A DNA stretch of 64,000 nt from assembly GCF_004137345.1 (NCBI RefSeq), contig NZ_SDWV01000003.1, positions 1 through 64,000 of the forward strand, in the 5' to 3' direction. Numbering within the stretch: the stretch's first letter is position 1; each line of letters opens with the position of its first letter. The translations under genes were made by a program, and so were the position numbers. The notes under the pieces were generated by a model that saw only the letters and a program-made list of their open reading frames with translations, was not told the origin of the DNA and made no database searches. Below, in pieces: positions 14,737 through 23,088 of the stretch. Source of the DNA: Nocardioides zhouii (lineage in GTDB: Bacteria; Actinomycetota; Actinomycetes; Propionibacteriales; Nocardioidaceae).

Positions 14737-15834
14737 CTAGATTTCGCTGCCGAAGGCCGCGGAGAACCGCACGTCGCCCTCGAAGAGCGGACGCAGGTCC
14801 TCGAGGTTGTGGCGGAACATGAACGAGCGGTCGATGCCCATGCCGAACGCAAAGCCGCTGTAGACGTCGGGGTCGACACCGCAGGCGATCAGCACGCGCG
14901 GGTTGACCACGCCGCAGCCGCCCCACTCGATCCAGCCCTCGCCGCGACAGGTGCGGCACGACTCCGGGTCGATCCCCCGGCAGACGAAGCACTTCACGTC
15001 CACCTCGGCGGACGGCTCGGTGAAGGGGAAGTACGACGGCCGGAAGCGCGTCGTGATGCCGTCGCCGAACAACTGCGAGGCGAAGTGGTCGAGCGTGCCC
15101 TTGAGGTGGGCCATCGTGATGCCCTCGTCGACCACGAGCCCCTCGACCTGGTGGAACATCGGCGAGTGCGTCGCGTCGTACTCGTCGGTGCGGAACACGC
15201 GACCCGGGCACACCACGTAGATCGGCGGCTTGCGGGTCAGCATCGTGCGCGCCTGGACCGGCGAGGTCTGCGTACGCAGCACGACGTGGTTCTCGGCCGG
15301 CTCGGTCCAGAACGTGTCCTGCATGGTCCGTGCGGGGTGGTCGCGACCGAGGTTGAGTGCGTCGAAGTTCAGCCACTCCGCCTCCACGACCGGACCCTCG
15401 GCCACCTCGTAGCCCATGGCCACGAAGAGGTCGGCGATGAGCTCGGACTGCAGCGTCAGCGGGTGGCGGCCGCCGCGCCGGCTGCGCGTCGTCGGCAGGG
15501 AGACGTCGACGCCCTCCTCGGCGAGCATCCGCTCCTCGTGCTCGGCCTCGAGCACGGCCTGCCTGGCGGCGAGTGATTGGTTGATCGCACCCCGGGCCTT
15601 CCCGATGCGCTGGCCGGCGTCCTTGCGGGCCTGCGGCGGCAGTGCGCCGATCTCGCGGTTGGCGAGGGCGATGGGCGACCGATCACCCGCGTGGTCGAGG
15701 CGGACCTGCTTGAGGCCGTCCAGGTCAGTGGCGTCGGCGATCGCGGCCAGGGCCGCCTCGCGCATCGCGTCGACCTGCTCGGCCTTGAGCGGGGTCACCT
15801 CGACAGGGTCGTAGTCGGTGTTGGGGCCGGACAT
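14737..15834 (-). CDS. pheS: Phenylalanyl-tRNA synthetase alpha subunit
   Basis: Catalytic subunit, 365 aa. It has an N-terminal coiled coil (about 1-95), class-II motif 2 in [22 protein letters not shown] and motif 3 in [20 protein letters not shown]. Between them lies a Cys-rich insert (CFVCRG, then [16 protein letters not shown]) that looks like a small metal-binding ribbon. Related actinobacterial PheS proteins carry it too, as far as I recall. The start ATG has the strong site AAAGGGAG. Together with pheT it forms one transcription unit. Confidence 0.98.
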   Translation of the reverse strand: MSGPNTDYDPVEVTPLKAEQVDAMREAALAAIADATDLDGLKQVRLDHAGDRSPIALANREIGALPPQARKDAGQRIGKARGAINQSLAARQAVLEAEHEERMLAEEGVDVSLPTTRSRRGGRHPLTLQSELIADLFVAMGYEVAEGPVVEAEWLNFDALNLGRDHPARTMQDTFWTEPAENHVVLRTQTSPVQARTMLTRKPPIYVVCPGRVFRTDEYDATHSPMFHQVEGLVVDEGITMAHLKGTLDHFASQLFGDGITTRFRPSYFPFTEPSAEVDVKCFVCRGIDPESCRTCRGEGWIEWGGCGVVNPRVLIACGVDPDVYSGFAFGMGIDRSFMFRHNLEDLRPLFEGDVRFSAAFGSEI

Positions 15835-15915
15835 GGCTCCCTTTCAGCGGCAATCAGCGATCGGCGGTCGCCGCAGAGTCTAGAAGTGGATGAGCATCGG
15901 GTCGGACGGGGCACT

Positions 15916-15959
15916 CCCCGGACCCATGACGTCAGCTGCCCGACGGACCAGGTCCGGGG
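15916..15959 (-). terminator. Inverted repeat, possible terminator after the sensor kinase
   Basis: The 9-bp arms CCCCGGACC and GGTCCGGGG flank a 26-nt loop between the kinase stop and the pheS start. It lies downstream of the kinase gene on the same strand and upstream of pheS. It could end the kinase transcript or shape the pheS leader. No T-box specifier or other known leader element was recognised. Confidence 0.4.
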
Positions 15960-15995
15960 CGCAGAAATCGCAAGCTCGTGTCCACGCAGCCGACT

Positions 15996-18572
15996 CTACT
16001 CGGCGTACGCGGTCCAGACGCCACTGCATTGATCGCCCCGCCCGGACGCCGACGGCAGGGCGACCCGGTCCAGGGCGTCCTCGGCCCGGGAGCGACCCAG
16101 GTTCCAGGCGCGGGCGTCCTCGAGCACCTCGGGCCGGAGCTGGTTGGCGGGGTGGTACTGGAGCACGCAGCCCGCAACGTCCGCCGGCAGCCGCTCGGCG
16201 ATGACCGGGGTCGCGTCGGCCGAGAGCGACTGGAGGTAGGTCAGGTCGACCTTGCCCGTCGCGTCGTAGCGGTCGAGGTTGCGCCCGGCCACCCAGGCGT
16301 CGGGGTTGATCGCCGCCAGCCCGATCAGGGCGACGGCACCCGAGACCAGGGCGATGCGCGGCAGCCAGACGGCGCGGCCGAGCACGCCGGCGACCATGAT
16401 CGCCAGGACGACGAAGCCCAACCAGCCCTCGAAGACGTCGACGAAGAGCCGGAGGGTCGTGAAGCCGTACGCGTCCTGGTAGACCGCCATCCCGCGCAGG
16501 GCCGACGCCACGACGAGCAGGGTCAGGGCGCAGAGCAGCCCGAGCGAGACGAGGAGCCAGCGGCGGTCCTCGGCAGTGCTGCCCGCGCGGCGGGCCGCGA
16601 CCCAGACCACCAGCACGGTCAGCGCGGTGGCGAGGGTCAGCTGCCCGAAGCCCTGGTGGACGTAGTCGGCGTACGTCAGGCCGGTCGTGGTCTCGATGTA
16701 GTCGCGACCACCGACGAGCGCCCGCGCCTGGGCGGCGATGAAGGCCACGAAGACCGCGTCGACGACGAGCACCGGGACCAGCCACTCGAACCGGTTGGCC
16801 AGCGGCGTGGGGCGCCGGTCACCGAGCGACTCCACCTGGGCGGGGTTGAGGGCGAGGTACGCCGCCCCGAGGGTCGCGGCGAAGACGAAGCACGCGAGGA
16901 AGGCGCGGCCGACCAGGTCGTTGAAGGTCAGGTTGGGCACCAGCTCGTCGACCCAGGACCCGAAGACGGGGTTGGCGCTGGCGAAGATCGTGCCGAAGAC
17001 GCCGAGCCCGAGGAGCGACCAGAACGCCGTACGGACGAGGGCCGGCGTCCGCGACCCGGTGCCGGCGATCCGCAGCGAGCGGCCGAACCAGGGGAGCCCT
17101 CGCAGCGACGCGAGCGGCCAGGACATCCCGGACAGGAGGATGCCGGGCAGCGTACGGGCGCCGGTGACGCCGCACAGGAACACCGCGGCGGCGGCCACGA
17201 GCCCGAGCATCTGCACCCACCACGCGTCGAGCAGCGTCATCGGCAGCACGAGCAGGAGGGCGAGCGCCGAGCAGAGGACGGTCCAGGGCTCGCGGCGCCG
17301 GCGGGCGGTCAGCAGGGCCGCAACGCCGCAGGTGACGGCGACGAGCGTCCAGGTGATCCCGACCGCGGTGAACGACAGGGCGACCCCGGCGACGAGCCCG
17401 GCCGCGGCAGCCGCGGCGACGGTGCGCAGGCCCGACGGCAGCCCGACCTCCGGCCAGAACTCACCGAACAGGTTCGCCAGCTCGGGCTGCGAGCGTTGCC
17501 GGGAGTACGGCTGACCCGTTGGCGGCGGCACGGGGGCCGTGGTCACGGCCGGTGCCTGCACCCGGGACGGGACCGGGACGGTGTCGCCGGTGACGTCGAG
17601 GCGCAGCCGGGCGCCGCGACCGGCGTCGGGATCGAGGAAGCGCAGCGTGCCGCCGTGCAGCTGGGCGACCCACCGGGCCACGGCGAGCCCGAGCCCGGTC
17701 CCGCCCCCACCGTCGGTGCCGAAGCGCTCGAAGACCCGCTCGCGGTCCTCCGGCGCGACTCCCCCGCCGTCGTCGGTCACCTCGAGCCACCAGTGCGCGT
17801 CCTCGGCGCCGCCGCCGACCCGCACCGCGGTGCCCGCCGGCGCGTGCCGCCCAGCGTTGTCGAGGACGTTGACCAGGAGCTGGCGCAGCCGAGCGGGGTC
17901 GGCCTGCACGACCATGTCGGCGGGCACCGTGACGTCGAAGGTGCCGGTGCGACCGGCGGCGGCGACCTGGCCCACGGACTCCTCGACCAGCGACCGGAGG
18001 GTGACCGGCTCGCGGTCGAGCTCCACGACCCCGGCCTCGAGCCGCGAGAGCTGGAGCAGGTCGTCGACCAGCCGCCCCAGCCGCTCCGCCTCGTCGAGCG
18101 CGGCCCGGAGGTGGTCGGAGTCCGCGGGCACGACGCCGTCGGCCAGGTTCTCGAGGAGCGCGGTCATCGCCGTGAGCGGCGTACGCAGCTCGTGGGACAC
18201 GGTCGCGATCAGGTCGCGCCGCTCGCGGTCGACGGTCGCGAGGTCCTCGGCCATCCGGTTGAACGCGGCGGCGAGCTGGCCGACCTCGTCGGTGGCACTG
18301 GTGCGGACCCGACCCGAGTAGTCGCCGCGGGCCATGGCCCGCGAGACCTCGGTCATCCGGTGCAGCGGTGCCACCATCCCCGCGGCCAGCAGCTGGGTGA
18401 CGCCGAGCGCCAGCGCCACGCTGACCGGCAGGACGAGCAGGAGCGAGACGTCCGCGGCCGCGCCGAGGAGGGTGAGCAGCACGGCGACCACCACGGACGC
18501 CACGACGAGCAGGCCGAGCTTGACCTTGAGGCTCGTCACGGCGTCGAGCGGCGTGGACCGGGGGGTGCTCAC
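15996..18572 (-). CDS. Sensor histidine kinase fused to a DUF4173-type multispan membrane domain
   Basis: 858 aa. Residues 19-65 hold two membrane helices, followed by HAMP (about 66-118) and HisKA with phospho-acceptor His127 (ATVSHELRTPLTAM). The ATPase domain has the N box NVLDNAGRH (N235/N239), G1 DDGGG and G2 GTGLGLAVA. After a Pro-rich linker (about 335-360), a second region of roughly 400 residues has many membrane segments and the DUF4173-type stretch RFEWLVPVLVVDAVFVAFIA, then YIETTTGLTYADYV. A C-terminal non-membrane tail (about 765-858) follows. The kinase is thus upstream of a membrane module of unknown function that could be the sensor or the controlled output. The GTG start overlaps the response regulator stop as GTGA. 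No frameshift is visible; the fusion is one continuous frame. Confidence 0.88.
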   Translation of the reverse strand: MSTPRSTPLDAVTSLKVKLGLLVVASVVVAVLLTLLGAAADVSLLLVLPVSVALALGVTQLLAAGMVAPLHRMTEVSRAMARGDYSGRVRTSATDEVGQLAAAFNRMAEDLATVDRERRDLIATVSHELRTPLTAMTALLENLADGVVPADSDHLRAALDEAERLGRLVDDLLQLSRLEAGVVELDREPVTLRSLVEESVGQVAAAGRTGTFDVTVPADMVVQADPARLRQLLVNVLDNAGRHAPAGTAVRVGGGAEDAHWWLEVTDDGGGVAPEDRERVFERFGTDGGGGTGLGLAVARWVAQLHGGTLRFLDPDAGRGARLRLDVTGDTVPVPSRVQAPAVTTAPVPPPTGQPYSRQRSQPELANLFGEFWPEVGLPSGLRTVAAAAAAGLVAGVALSFTAVGITWTLVAVTCGVAALLTARRRREPWTVLCSALALLLVLPMTLLDAWWVQMLGLVAAAAVFLCGVTGARTLPGILLSGMSWPLASLRGLPWFGRSLRIAGTGSRTPALVRTAFWSLLGLGVFGTIFASANPVFGSWVDELVPNLTFNDLVGRAFLACFVFAATLGAAYLALNPAQVESLGDRRPTPLANRFEWLVPVLVVDAVFVAFIAAQARALVGGRDYIETTTGLTYADYVHQGFGQLTLATALTVLVVWVAARRAGSTAEDRRWLLVSLGLLCALTLLVVASALRGMAVYQDAYGFTTLRLFVDVFEGWLGFVVLAIMVAGVLGRAVWLPRIALVSGAVALIGLAAINPDAWVAGRNLDRYDATGKVDLTYLQSLSADATPVIAERLPADVAGCVLQYHPANQLRPEVLEDARAWNLGRSRAEDALDRVALPSASGRGDQCSGVWTAYAE

Positions 18573-19279
18573 TGGACGTCCTCGAGCGCGTAGCCGACGC
18601 CGTGCACCGTACGGATCCGGGTGGCGCCGACCTTGCTGCGCAGCGCCTTGACGTGGCTGTCGACCGTGCGCGCGGCGCTCGCGCTCCCCCAGGCGTCGCC
18701 CCAGTCCCAGACCTCGCGCAGCAACCGGTCGCGGCCGAGCACCTGTCCGGCCTCGCGGGCCAGGCAGAGCAACAGGTCGAACTCCGTCGGGGTGAGGTGG
18801 ACGGGCTCGCCCGCCACGGTCGTACGCCGCGTGCCGGGGTCGATCGTGATCGCACCCACCGTGAGGGCCGCCGGCCGCTCCTCGGCGAGGGCGGTGGCCC
18901 GCTCGACCCGCCGCAGCAGCGCGGCGACGCGGGCGACGACCTCGCGCATCGAGAACGGCTTGGTGAGGTAGTCGTCGGCGCCGACGCCGAGGCCCACGAG
19001 CACGTCCGCCTCGTCGTCGCGGGCAGTCAGCATGAGGACCGGCACGGGCCGGTCGGCCTGGATCCGGCGACAGACCTCGAGCCCGTCGAAGCCCGGGAGC
19101 ATCACGTCGAGCAGCACCACGTCGGGGCGTACGGAGGCGGCGAGGTCGACCGCGGTCGGACCGTCGAAGGCCTGCTCGACGACGTAGCCCTCGGCGCGCA
19201 GCCGCTGCGCGAGCGCATCGTTGATGGTGCGCTCGTCCTCCACCACCAGGGCGGTCCTCGCGGTGGTCGTCGACGTCAT
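18569..19279 (-). CDS. OmpR-family response regulator
   Basis: 236-aa DNA-binding response regulator, cognate partner of the kinase it overlaps. The receiver domain has the acidic pair in VVEDERT, phospho-acceptor Asp58 (VVLLDVMLPG), a Thr in LMLTARDD and Lys in YLTKPFSMRE. The C-terminal winged helix runs LTPTEFDLLLCLA to RTVDSHVKALRSKVG and RTVHGVGYAL. The ATG lies 6 nt after TAGGGT, which suggests a leaderless transcript. A 16-bp palindrome sits just before that box. Target genes are unknown. Confidence 0.95.
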   Translation of the reverse strand: MTSTTTARTALVVEDERTINDALAQRLRAEGYVVEQAFDGPTAVDLAASVRPDVVLLDVMLPGFDGLEVCRRIQADRPVPVLMLTARDDEADVLVGLGVGADDYLTKPFSMREVVARVAALLRRVERATALAEERPAALTVGAITIDPGTRRTTVAGEPVHLTPTEFDLLLCLAREAGQVLGRDRLLREVWDWGDAWGSASAARTVDSHVKALRSKVGATRIRTVHGVGYALEDVQ

Positions 19280-19294
19280 GGTCCGACCCTAGGA

Positions 19295-19310
19295 TCCCGA
19301 CCGGTCGGGA
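19295..19310. promoter_or_regulatory. 16-bp perfect palindrome upstream of the response regulator
   Basis: TCCCGACCGGTCGGGA reads identically on both strands and ends only 3 nt upstream of the TAGGGT -10 box of the response regulator gene. The position suits a regulator-binding site or a terminator for the PAS kinase gene, which ends 46 nt further upstream. Sequence alone does not decide. Confidence 0.4.
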
Positions 19311-19355
19311 GGCGGGGACGACTCGTGAAGGTTGTGTGGAGGTCGCCTCGCGGCG

Positions 19356-20429
19356 TCACTCCGGGCGCTGGTCGTCGGTCGGCCAGTCCACCATCACGCG
19401 GGCGCCCCCGCCGGGGGCGTCGTCGATGGTCACCCAGCCGCCGTGCGCGCGGGTGAGCCCGCCGACGATGTACATCCCGAGCCCGCTGCCACCGGAGTCG
19501 CCGGTGGTCCAGAACTTGGTGAAGACGCGGCGGCGCAGCTCGACGGGGATGCCGTCGCCCTCGTCGTCGACGGTGATCCGTACGCCGATGTCGGAGGTCG
19601 CCAGCCGGACGCACACCTGGCCCTGGCCGTGGCGGATGGCGTTCTCGACCAGGTTGGTCACGACCTGGGTGAGCTTGTCGGGGTCGGCGAACACGTCGGG
19701 CAGGTCGTCCTGGACCTCGAGGCCGATCTCGCGTGCGGTGCCGGCCTCGATCGAGTCGACGACCCGTCGTACGAGCACCTCGGCCGAGGCCTCGCGCGGG
19801 TAGAGCTGGAGCCGGCCGGTGTCGATACGCGCGACGTCGAGGAGCTCGGCGATCAGCCGGGCCAGCCGGTCGGCGTCGGCGTTGACCGTCTCCAGCATCA
19901 GCTTGCGCTGGTCGTCGCTGAGCTTGTCCCAGCGGTTGAGCAGCGCCTGGACGAACCCCTTGACGCCGGTCAGCGGCGAGCGCAGCTCGTGGGCGACCGT
20001 GGCGACCAGGTCGGACCGCTCACGGTCCAGTCGCGCGCGACCGCGGCCGCTGCGCAGCCCGACGGCGATGCCCACCACGGGACCGAGCGGCTCGTTGCGC
20101 ACCAGCTTGGCGGTGGTGAGCACCTCCTCGCCGGACGCGTTGAGCCACGACTGCTCCGGGACGGCGCGCACGATCGAGATGCTGTCGAACGGACGGTTCA
20201 CGTCGAGCCAGCTGCGTCCGTCCTGGTCGAGCAGCCGCAGCAGCTCGGACAGGGGCAGCGACGACGCCTCCTGCGCGTCGATGCCGAGCAGCGCGGCAGC
20301 CTGGGAGTTGATGATCGTGACGACACCGTCCCTGGTGGCGCCGAGGACGCCGTCGGGGTAGTAGTCGGCGAGGGATCGCAGCCGGGTGGGCGTGCTCTCG
20401 ACCTTCCTCTCCCCGGACACGTCGGTCAC
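19356..20429 (-). CDS. Soluble PAS-domain sensor histidine kinase
   Basis: 357 aa without membrane helices. A PAS-like domain (about 18-125, YPDGVLGATRDGVVTIINSQ) is followed by HisKA with His147 (TVAHELRSPLTGVKGFVQAL) and the ATPase domain (NLVENAIRHG, VDDEGDGIP, GSGLGMYIVGGL). No partner regulator is adjacent; the OmpR regulator downstream is coupled to another kinase. In Streptomyces a PAS kinase also lies between pheST and the rRNA methyltransferase/rplT genes, so the placement is conserved. The annotated GTG start is uncertain, and internal starts a few codons later are possible. Confidence 0.88.
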   Translation of the reverse strand: MTDVSGERKVESTPTRLRSLADYYPDGVLGATRDGVVTIINSQAAALLGIDAQEASSLPLSELLRLLDQDGRSWLDVNRPFDSISIVRAVPEQSWLNASGEEVLTTAKLVRNEPLGPVVGIAVGLRSGRGRARLDRERSDLVATVAHELRSPLTGVKGFVQALLNRWDKLSDDQRKLMLETVNADADRLARLIAELLDVARIDTGRLQLYPREASAEVLVRRVVDSIEAGTAREIGLEVQDDLPDVFADPDKLTQVVTNLVENAIRHGQGQVCVRLATSDIGVRITVDDEGDGIPVELRRRVFTKFWTTGDSGGSGLGMYIVGGLTRAHGGWVTIDDAPGGGARVMVDWPTDDQRPE

Positions 20430-20441
20430 CCTAGGCCAGAT

Positions 20442-20708
20442 TCAGCGCTGGAACTGCGCCTTCGGCCGCCGGAGTCCCGCGGCGCGCAGTGCCGACACGA
20501 GCTCGCGGGAGCTGACCGGCACGGCGCCGGCCGCGACCATCACGTCGTAGAAGTCGTCGGGCACGTCGTAGTGGTCGCGGTCCCAGCCCCGGGCCGGGAT
20601 GCCGTGGGCCGCTGCGAACTCGTGCGCCTCGTCGTACGACGTGTCGCTGGCCAGGTGGGACCACATCCGGTCCCAGCGCGGGACGGCGGGCGGGTCGATG
20701 AGGATCAC
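20442..20708 (-). CDS. DUF4031 protein
   Basis: A small 88-aa protein with the DUF4031 pattern: it begins MILIDPP, then WSHLASDTSYDEAHEFA, IPARGWDRDHYDVPDDFY and SSRELVSALRAAGLRRPK. The function of the family is unknown. The start is GTG, overlapping the methyltransferase stop as GTGA, which implies co-translation. Charged His/Asp residues in the HYDVP region are the most conserved part, as I know the family. It is followed 12 nt later by the PAS kinase gene. Confidence 0.85.
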   Translation of the reverse strand: MILIDPPAVPRWDRMWSHLASDTSYDEAHEFAAAHGIPARGWDRDHYDVPDDFYDVMVAAGAVPVSSRELVSALRAAGLRRPKAQFQR

Positions 20709-21508
20709 GTCGTCGCCCGGTGGGCGCGGGCGGTGGCGTAGAGGCACACGGCCGCGGCGGTCGAGAGGTTGAGGCTCTCGGCGCGACCGTGGATGGGGAT
20801 CGCGACGCGGGCGTCGGCCAGCGCCGCCAGGTCGTCGGGCAGCCCCCACGCCTCGTTGCCGAACAGCCACGCGGTCGGTCCGGTCAGGTCGGCCTCGAAG
20901 AGGTCGACGTCGCCCGCGCCGTCCGCCGCCAGGACGCGCAGACCGCGGGCCTGCGCGGCACGCACCGCGACGGCGGGATCCGGAGCGATGGCGAACGGGA
21001 GGTGGAACAGGCTCCCGACGGTGCCCCGGACGGTCTTCGGGTTGTAGGCATCCACCGACTGCCCGGCGAGCACGACGGCATCCGCACCGGCGGCGTCGGC
21101 CGTACGGATGACGGTGCCAGCGTTGCCGGGATCTCGTACGTCGGCGCAGATCACCAGCAGCCGCGGCGACGCGGTCACCACGTGCTCCAGCGGCGCGTCG
21201 AAGTGACGGCACACCGCCACGACACCCGCGGGTGAGACCGAGTCGGACAGCGAGGCGAGCGCACGCTCGTCGACGAGGGTGACGTCCGTGCTGCCGAGCA
21301 GGTCGGCGTGCTGCTCGAGGGCGGCGGGGGTCGCGAAGACCTCCACCACGCAGCCCTCCACCGTGAGAGCACCTTCGACGGCCTTCGGGCCGTCGGCAAG
21401 GAAGAGCCGCCGCTCGGTGCGTACCGAGCGGCGGCTCAACTTGCGAGCCTCCTTGACGCGGCCATTCCCCACTGTGAGCGGAGTGCCGGCGGTCAGGGGA
21501 GAGCTCAT
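20705..21508 (-). CDS. SPOUT (TrmH/SpoU) RNA 2'-O-methyltransferase
   Basis: 267 aa. The N-terminal substrate-binding domain (RRLFLADGPKAVEGAL) is followed by the knotted SPOUT domain with motif 1 DVRDPGNAGTVIRTADAAG, motif 2 LFGNEAWGLPDD and motif 3 ESLNLSTAAAVCLYA. It should methylate ribose in rRNA or tRNA with S-adenosylmethionine. Homologues in this position next to rplT are usually called TsnR-like or 23S rRNA methyltransferases; the actual nucleotide is unknown. The gap to rplT is 4 nt, so it is part of the ribosomal protein operon. Confidence 0.92.
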   Translation of the reverse strand: MSSPLTAGTPLTVGNGRVKEARKLSRRSVRTERRLFLADGPKAVEGALTVEGCVVEVFATPAALEQHADLLGSTDVTLVDERALASLSDSVSPAGVVAVCRHFDAPLEHVVTASPRLLVICADVRDPGNAGTVIRTADAAGADAVVLAGQSVDAYNPKTVRGTVGSLFHLPFAIAPDPAVAVRAAQARGLRVLAADGAGDVDLFEADLTGPTAWLFGNEAWGLPDDLAALADARVAIPIHGRAESLNLSTAAAVCLYATARAHRATT

Positions 21509-21512
21509 CGGA

Positions 21513-21899
21513 TCAGGCGGAGACCTTGGGCGCGTTGACGTCGTCGGGCAGCGCGGCCTTCGCGGCCTCGACGAGCACGGCGAAGGCCGGCGCGTCGTGG
21601 ACGGCGAGCTCGGCCAGGATCTTGCGGTCGACCTCGATGCCCGCCAGGCCGAGGCCCTGGATGAAGCGGTTGTAGGTCATGCCGTTGGCGCGGGCAGCCG
21701 CGTTGATGCGCTGGATCCAGAGCTTGCGGAAGTTGCCCTTGTTCTTGCGTCGGTCGTTGTAGCTGTAGACCAGGGAGTGGGTGACCTGCTCCTTGGCCTT
21801 GCGGTAGAGCCGCGAGCGCTGGCCGCGGTAGCCGGCGGCGCGCTCGAGGGTGGTACGACGCTTCTTCTGGGCGTTCACTGCGCGCTTGACGCGTGCCAT
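21513..21899 (-). CDS. rplT: Ribosomal protein L20
   Basis: 128 aa, typical bL20: begins [20 protein letters not shown], then [19 protein letters not shown] and the conserved [20 protein letters not shown]. It binds 23S rRNA early in assembly of the large subunit. It follows rpmI after 73 nt in the classic infC-rpmI-rplT order. A short C-terminal extension ([13 protein letters not shown]) is present. Confidence 0.99.
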   Translation of the reverse strand: MARVKRAVNAQKKRRTTLERAAGYRGQRSRLYRKAKEQVTHSLVYSYNDRRKNKGNFRKLWIQRINAAARANGMTYNRFIQGLGLAGIEVDRKILAELAVHDAPAFAVLVEAAKAALPDDVNAPKVSA

Positions 21900-21973
21900 G
21901 GGTTACTCCTTGGTGCAAAGGGGATGAAGACGGAACGGCGGCTGGGCCACCAGGTGGAAGGTGTGGCGGAGCC

Positions 21974-22186
21974 TCAGATGCCGAGCATCTTCTTGGCGCG
22001 TGCGACGTCGCCCTTCTCGAGCTCGACCATGCCGGCGTTGCGGCGGTGCTTCTTGCGGCTGCCCGTGGTCGGCGCGGAGGCGAACGCAGCGCCGGACTTG
22101 CGGCCGGCCTGGAGGCGCATGATCTTGCCCGAGCCGGTCACCTTGAAGCGCTTCTTTGCGCCCGAGTGGGTCTTGTTCTTCGGCAT
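21974..22186 (-). CDS. rpmI: Ribosomal protein L35
   Basis: 70 aa, bL35: MPKNKTHSGAKKRFKVTGSG, KIMRLQAGRKS, then KKHRRNAGMVELEKGD. Very basic, as expected for this rRNA-binding protein. It lies between infC and rplT. The 116-nt gap to infC contains the second copy of the 29-nt repeat, which reaches into the infC stop codon. Confidence 0.98.
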   Translation of the reverse strand: MPKNKTHSGAKKRFKVTGSGKIMRLQAGRKSGAAFASAPTTGSRKKHRRNAGMVELEKGDVARAKKMLGI

Positions 22187-22281
22187 GTCTGCCTCAACTT
22201 CCTTCTGCGTACTGGGATCTGGGTTGGTGATGGTGGCGCCGATCGAGGTGCTTGATGTGACGACTTCGTCGCCACCCACTT

Positions 22282-22310
22282 CGATCGAGACCTTCGCTTC
22301 GCTCAGGCCT
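22282..22310. repeat. 29-nt TCGA-capped repeat, copy 2
   Basis: Plus-strand unit starting TCGAGACC, with core TCGCTTCGCTC, ending GCCTCGA. It aligns without gaps to the complement of the copy at 8670-8698 (20 of 29 positions by hand count). It covers the last codons and stop of infC, so the C-terminal residues EIEA are encoded by the repeat. Confidence 0.6.
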
Positions 22311-22986
22311 CGATCTCGGGATCGAGGTTCTCGGAGCGGCCACGCTCCTTCTTCTGGGCCACGGGGCCGGCGAGGTGCGCTGCTTCGCGCTCCGCGTCCT
22401 CCTCCGCCTTGGCGTCCGCACGGGCCTGCGCCTTGGTGGCGCGGGCTGCGTCGGCGTCGATCTTGGCGTCGGCCTTCTTCTTGTGCGGGCCGAGCACCAT
22501 GATCATGTTGCGGCCGTCCTGCTTGGGCGAGGACTCGACGAAGCCGAGCTCCTGCACGTCCTCGGCCAGCTTCTGCAGCAGGCGGAAGCCGAGCTCCGGG
22601 CGGTGCTGCTCGCGGCCGCGGAACATGATCGTGATCTTGACCTTGTCGCCGGCGCCGAGGAACCGCACGACGTGACCCTTCTTGGTCGCGTAGTCGTGGG
22701 CGTCGATCTTCGGACGAAGCTTCATCTCCTTGATGATCACGTTCGTCTGGTTGCGTCGGGCCTCGCGCGCCTTCTGGGCGTTCTCGTACTTGAACTTGCC
22801 GTAGTCCATGAGCTTGCAGACCGGGGGGCGTCCCTGCGGGGCGATCTCGACGAGGTCGAGGTCGGCTTCCTGGGCCAGCTTGAGGGCCTGGTCGGTCGGC
22901 ACGATCCCAACGGTCTCGCCGTTGGGTCCGACGAGCCGGACCTCGGGTACGCGGATCCGCTCGTTGATGCGCAGCTCGGTGCTGAT
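22303..22986 (-). CDS. infC: Translation initiation factor IF-3 (apparent ATC start)
   Basis: Keeps 30S and 50S subunits apart and checks the start codon. The family core begins [19 protein letters not shown] and includes [32 protein letters not shown] and [10 protein letters not shown]. No ATG/GTG/TTG fits the conserved N-terminus. An ATC codon sits right where the family begins ([11 protein letters not shown]), 4 nt after a perfect GGAGG. Rare start codons such as AUU or AUC are a known autoregulatory device of infC. From there the product is 227 aa, with an Ala/Lys/Glu-rich C-terminal extension of about 45 residues typical of actinobacteria. Confidence 0.93.
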   Translation of the reverse strand: MSTELRINERIRVPEVRLVGPNGETVGIVPTDQALKLAQEADLDLVEIAPQGRPPVCKLMDYGKFKYENAQKAREARRNQTNVIIKEMKLRPKIDAHDYATKKGHVVRFLGAGDKVKITIMFRGREQHRPELGFRLLQKLAEDVQELGFVESSPKQDGRNMIMVLGPHKKKADAKIDADAARATKAQARADAKAEEDAEREAAHLAGPVAQKKERGRSENLDPEIEA

Positions 22987-23023
22987 GGGTCCTCCAGTGG
23001 TTCGGGTGGGTGGGTGCCGGTCG

Positions 23024-23088
23024 GCCTCCCGCCCGGAGGCTCCCGGGGGAAATGCAGAATGGCTCCCGCTGTGTGCCAAGCGGGAGCC
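23024..23088 (-). promoter_or_regulatory. Structured infC 5' leader with alternative pairings
   Basis: Two hairpins precede infC: a perfect 10-bp stem (23061-23070 with 23079-23088, 8-nt loop) and a 6-bp stem (23024-23029 with 23035-23040). The RNA segment GGCTCCCG (23088-23081) could pair either with CGGGAGCC at 23068-23061 or with the identical CGGGAGCC at 23045-23038, giving mutually exclusive folds near the second hairpin and the start. That is the layout of an attenuator. No known leader family is recognised. The remaining 200 nt up to the SseB-like gene show no gene and no clear promoter. Confidence 0.45.

Noticed and set aside
12203..14740. 845-codon open frame on the plus strand
   Set aside because: Exact antisense of pheT; composition (RGDxxRG, LDEVG-like runs) is typical of reading a GC-rich gene backwards.
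15835..15995. T-box or attenuator upstream of pheS
   Set aside because: No specifier loop, T-box sequence or Phe-rich leader peptide could be found; only a 9-bp hairpin is visible.
15978..18593. 871-codon plus-strand open frame
   Set aside because: Antisense of the histidine kinase fusion, which has clear domains; the plus frame is Gln/Arg/Asp-rich low-complexity sequence.
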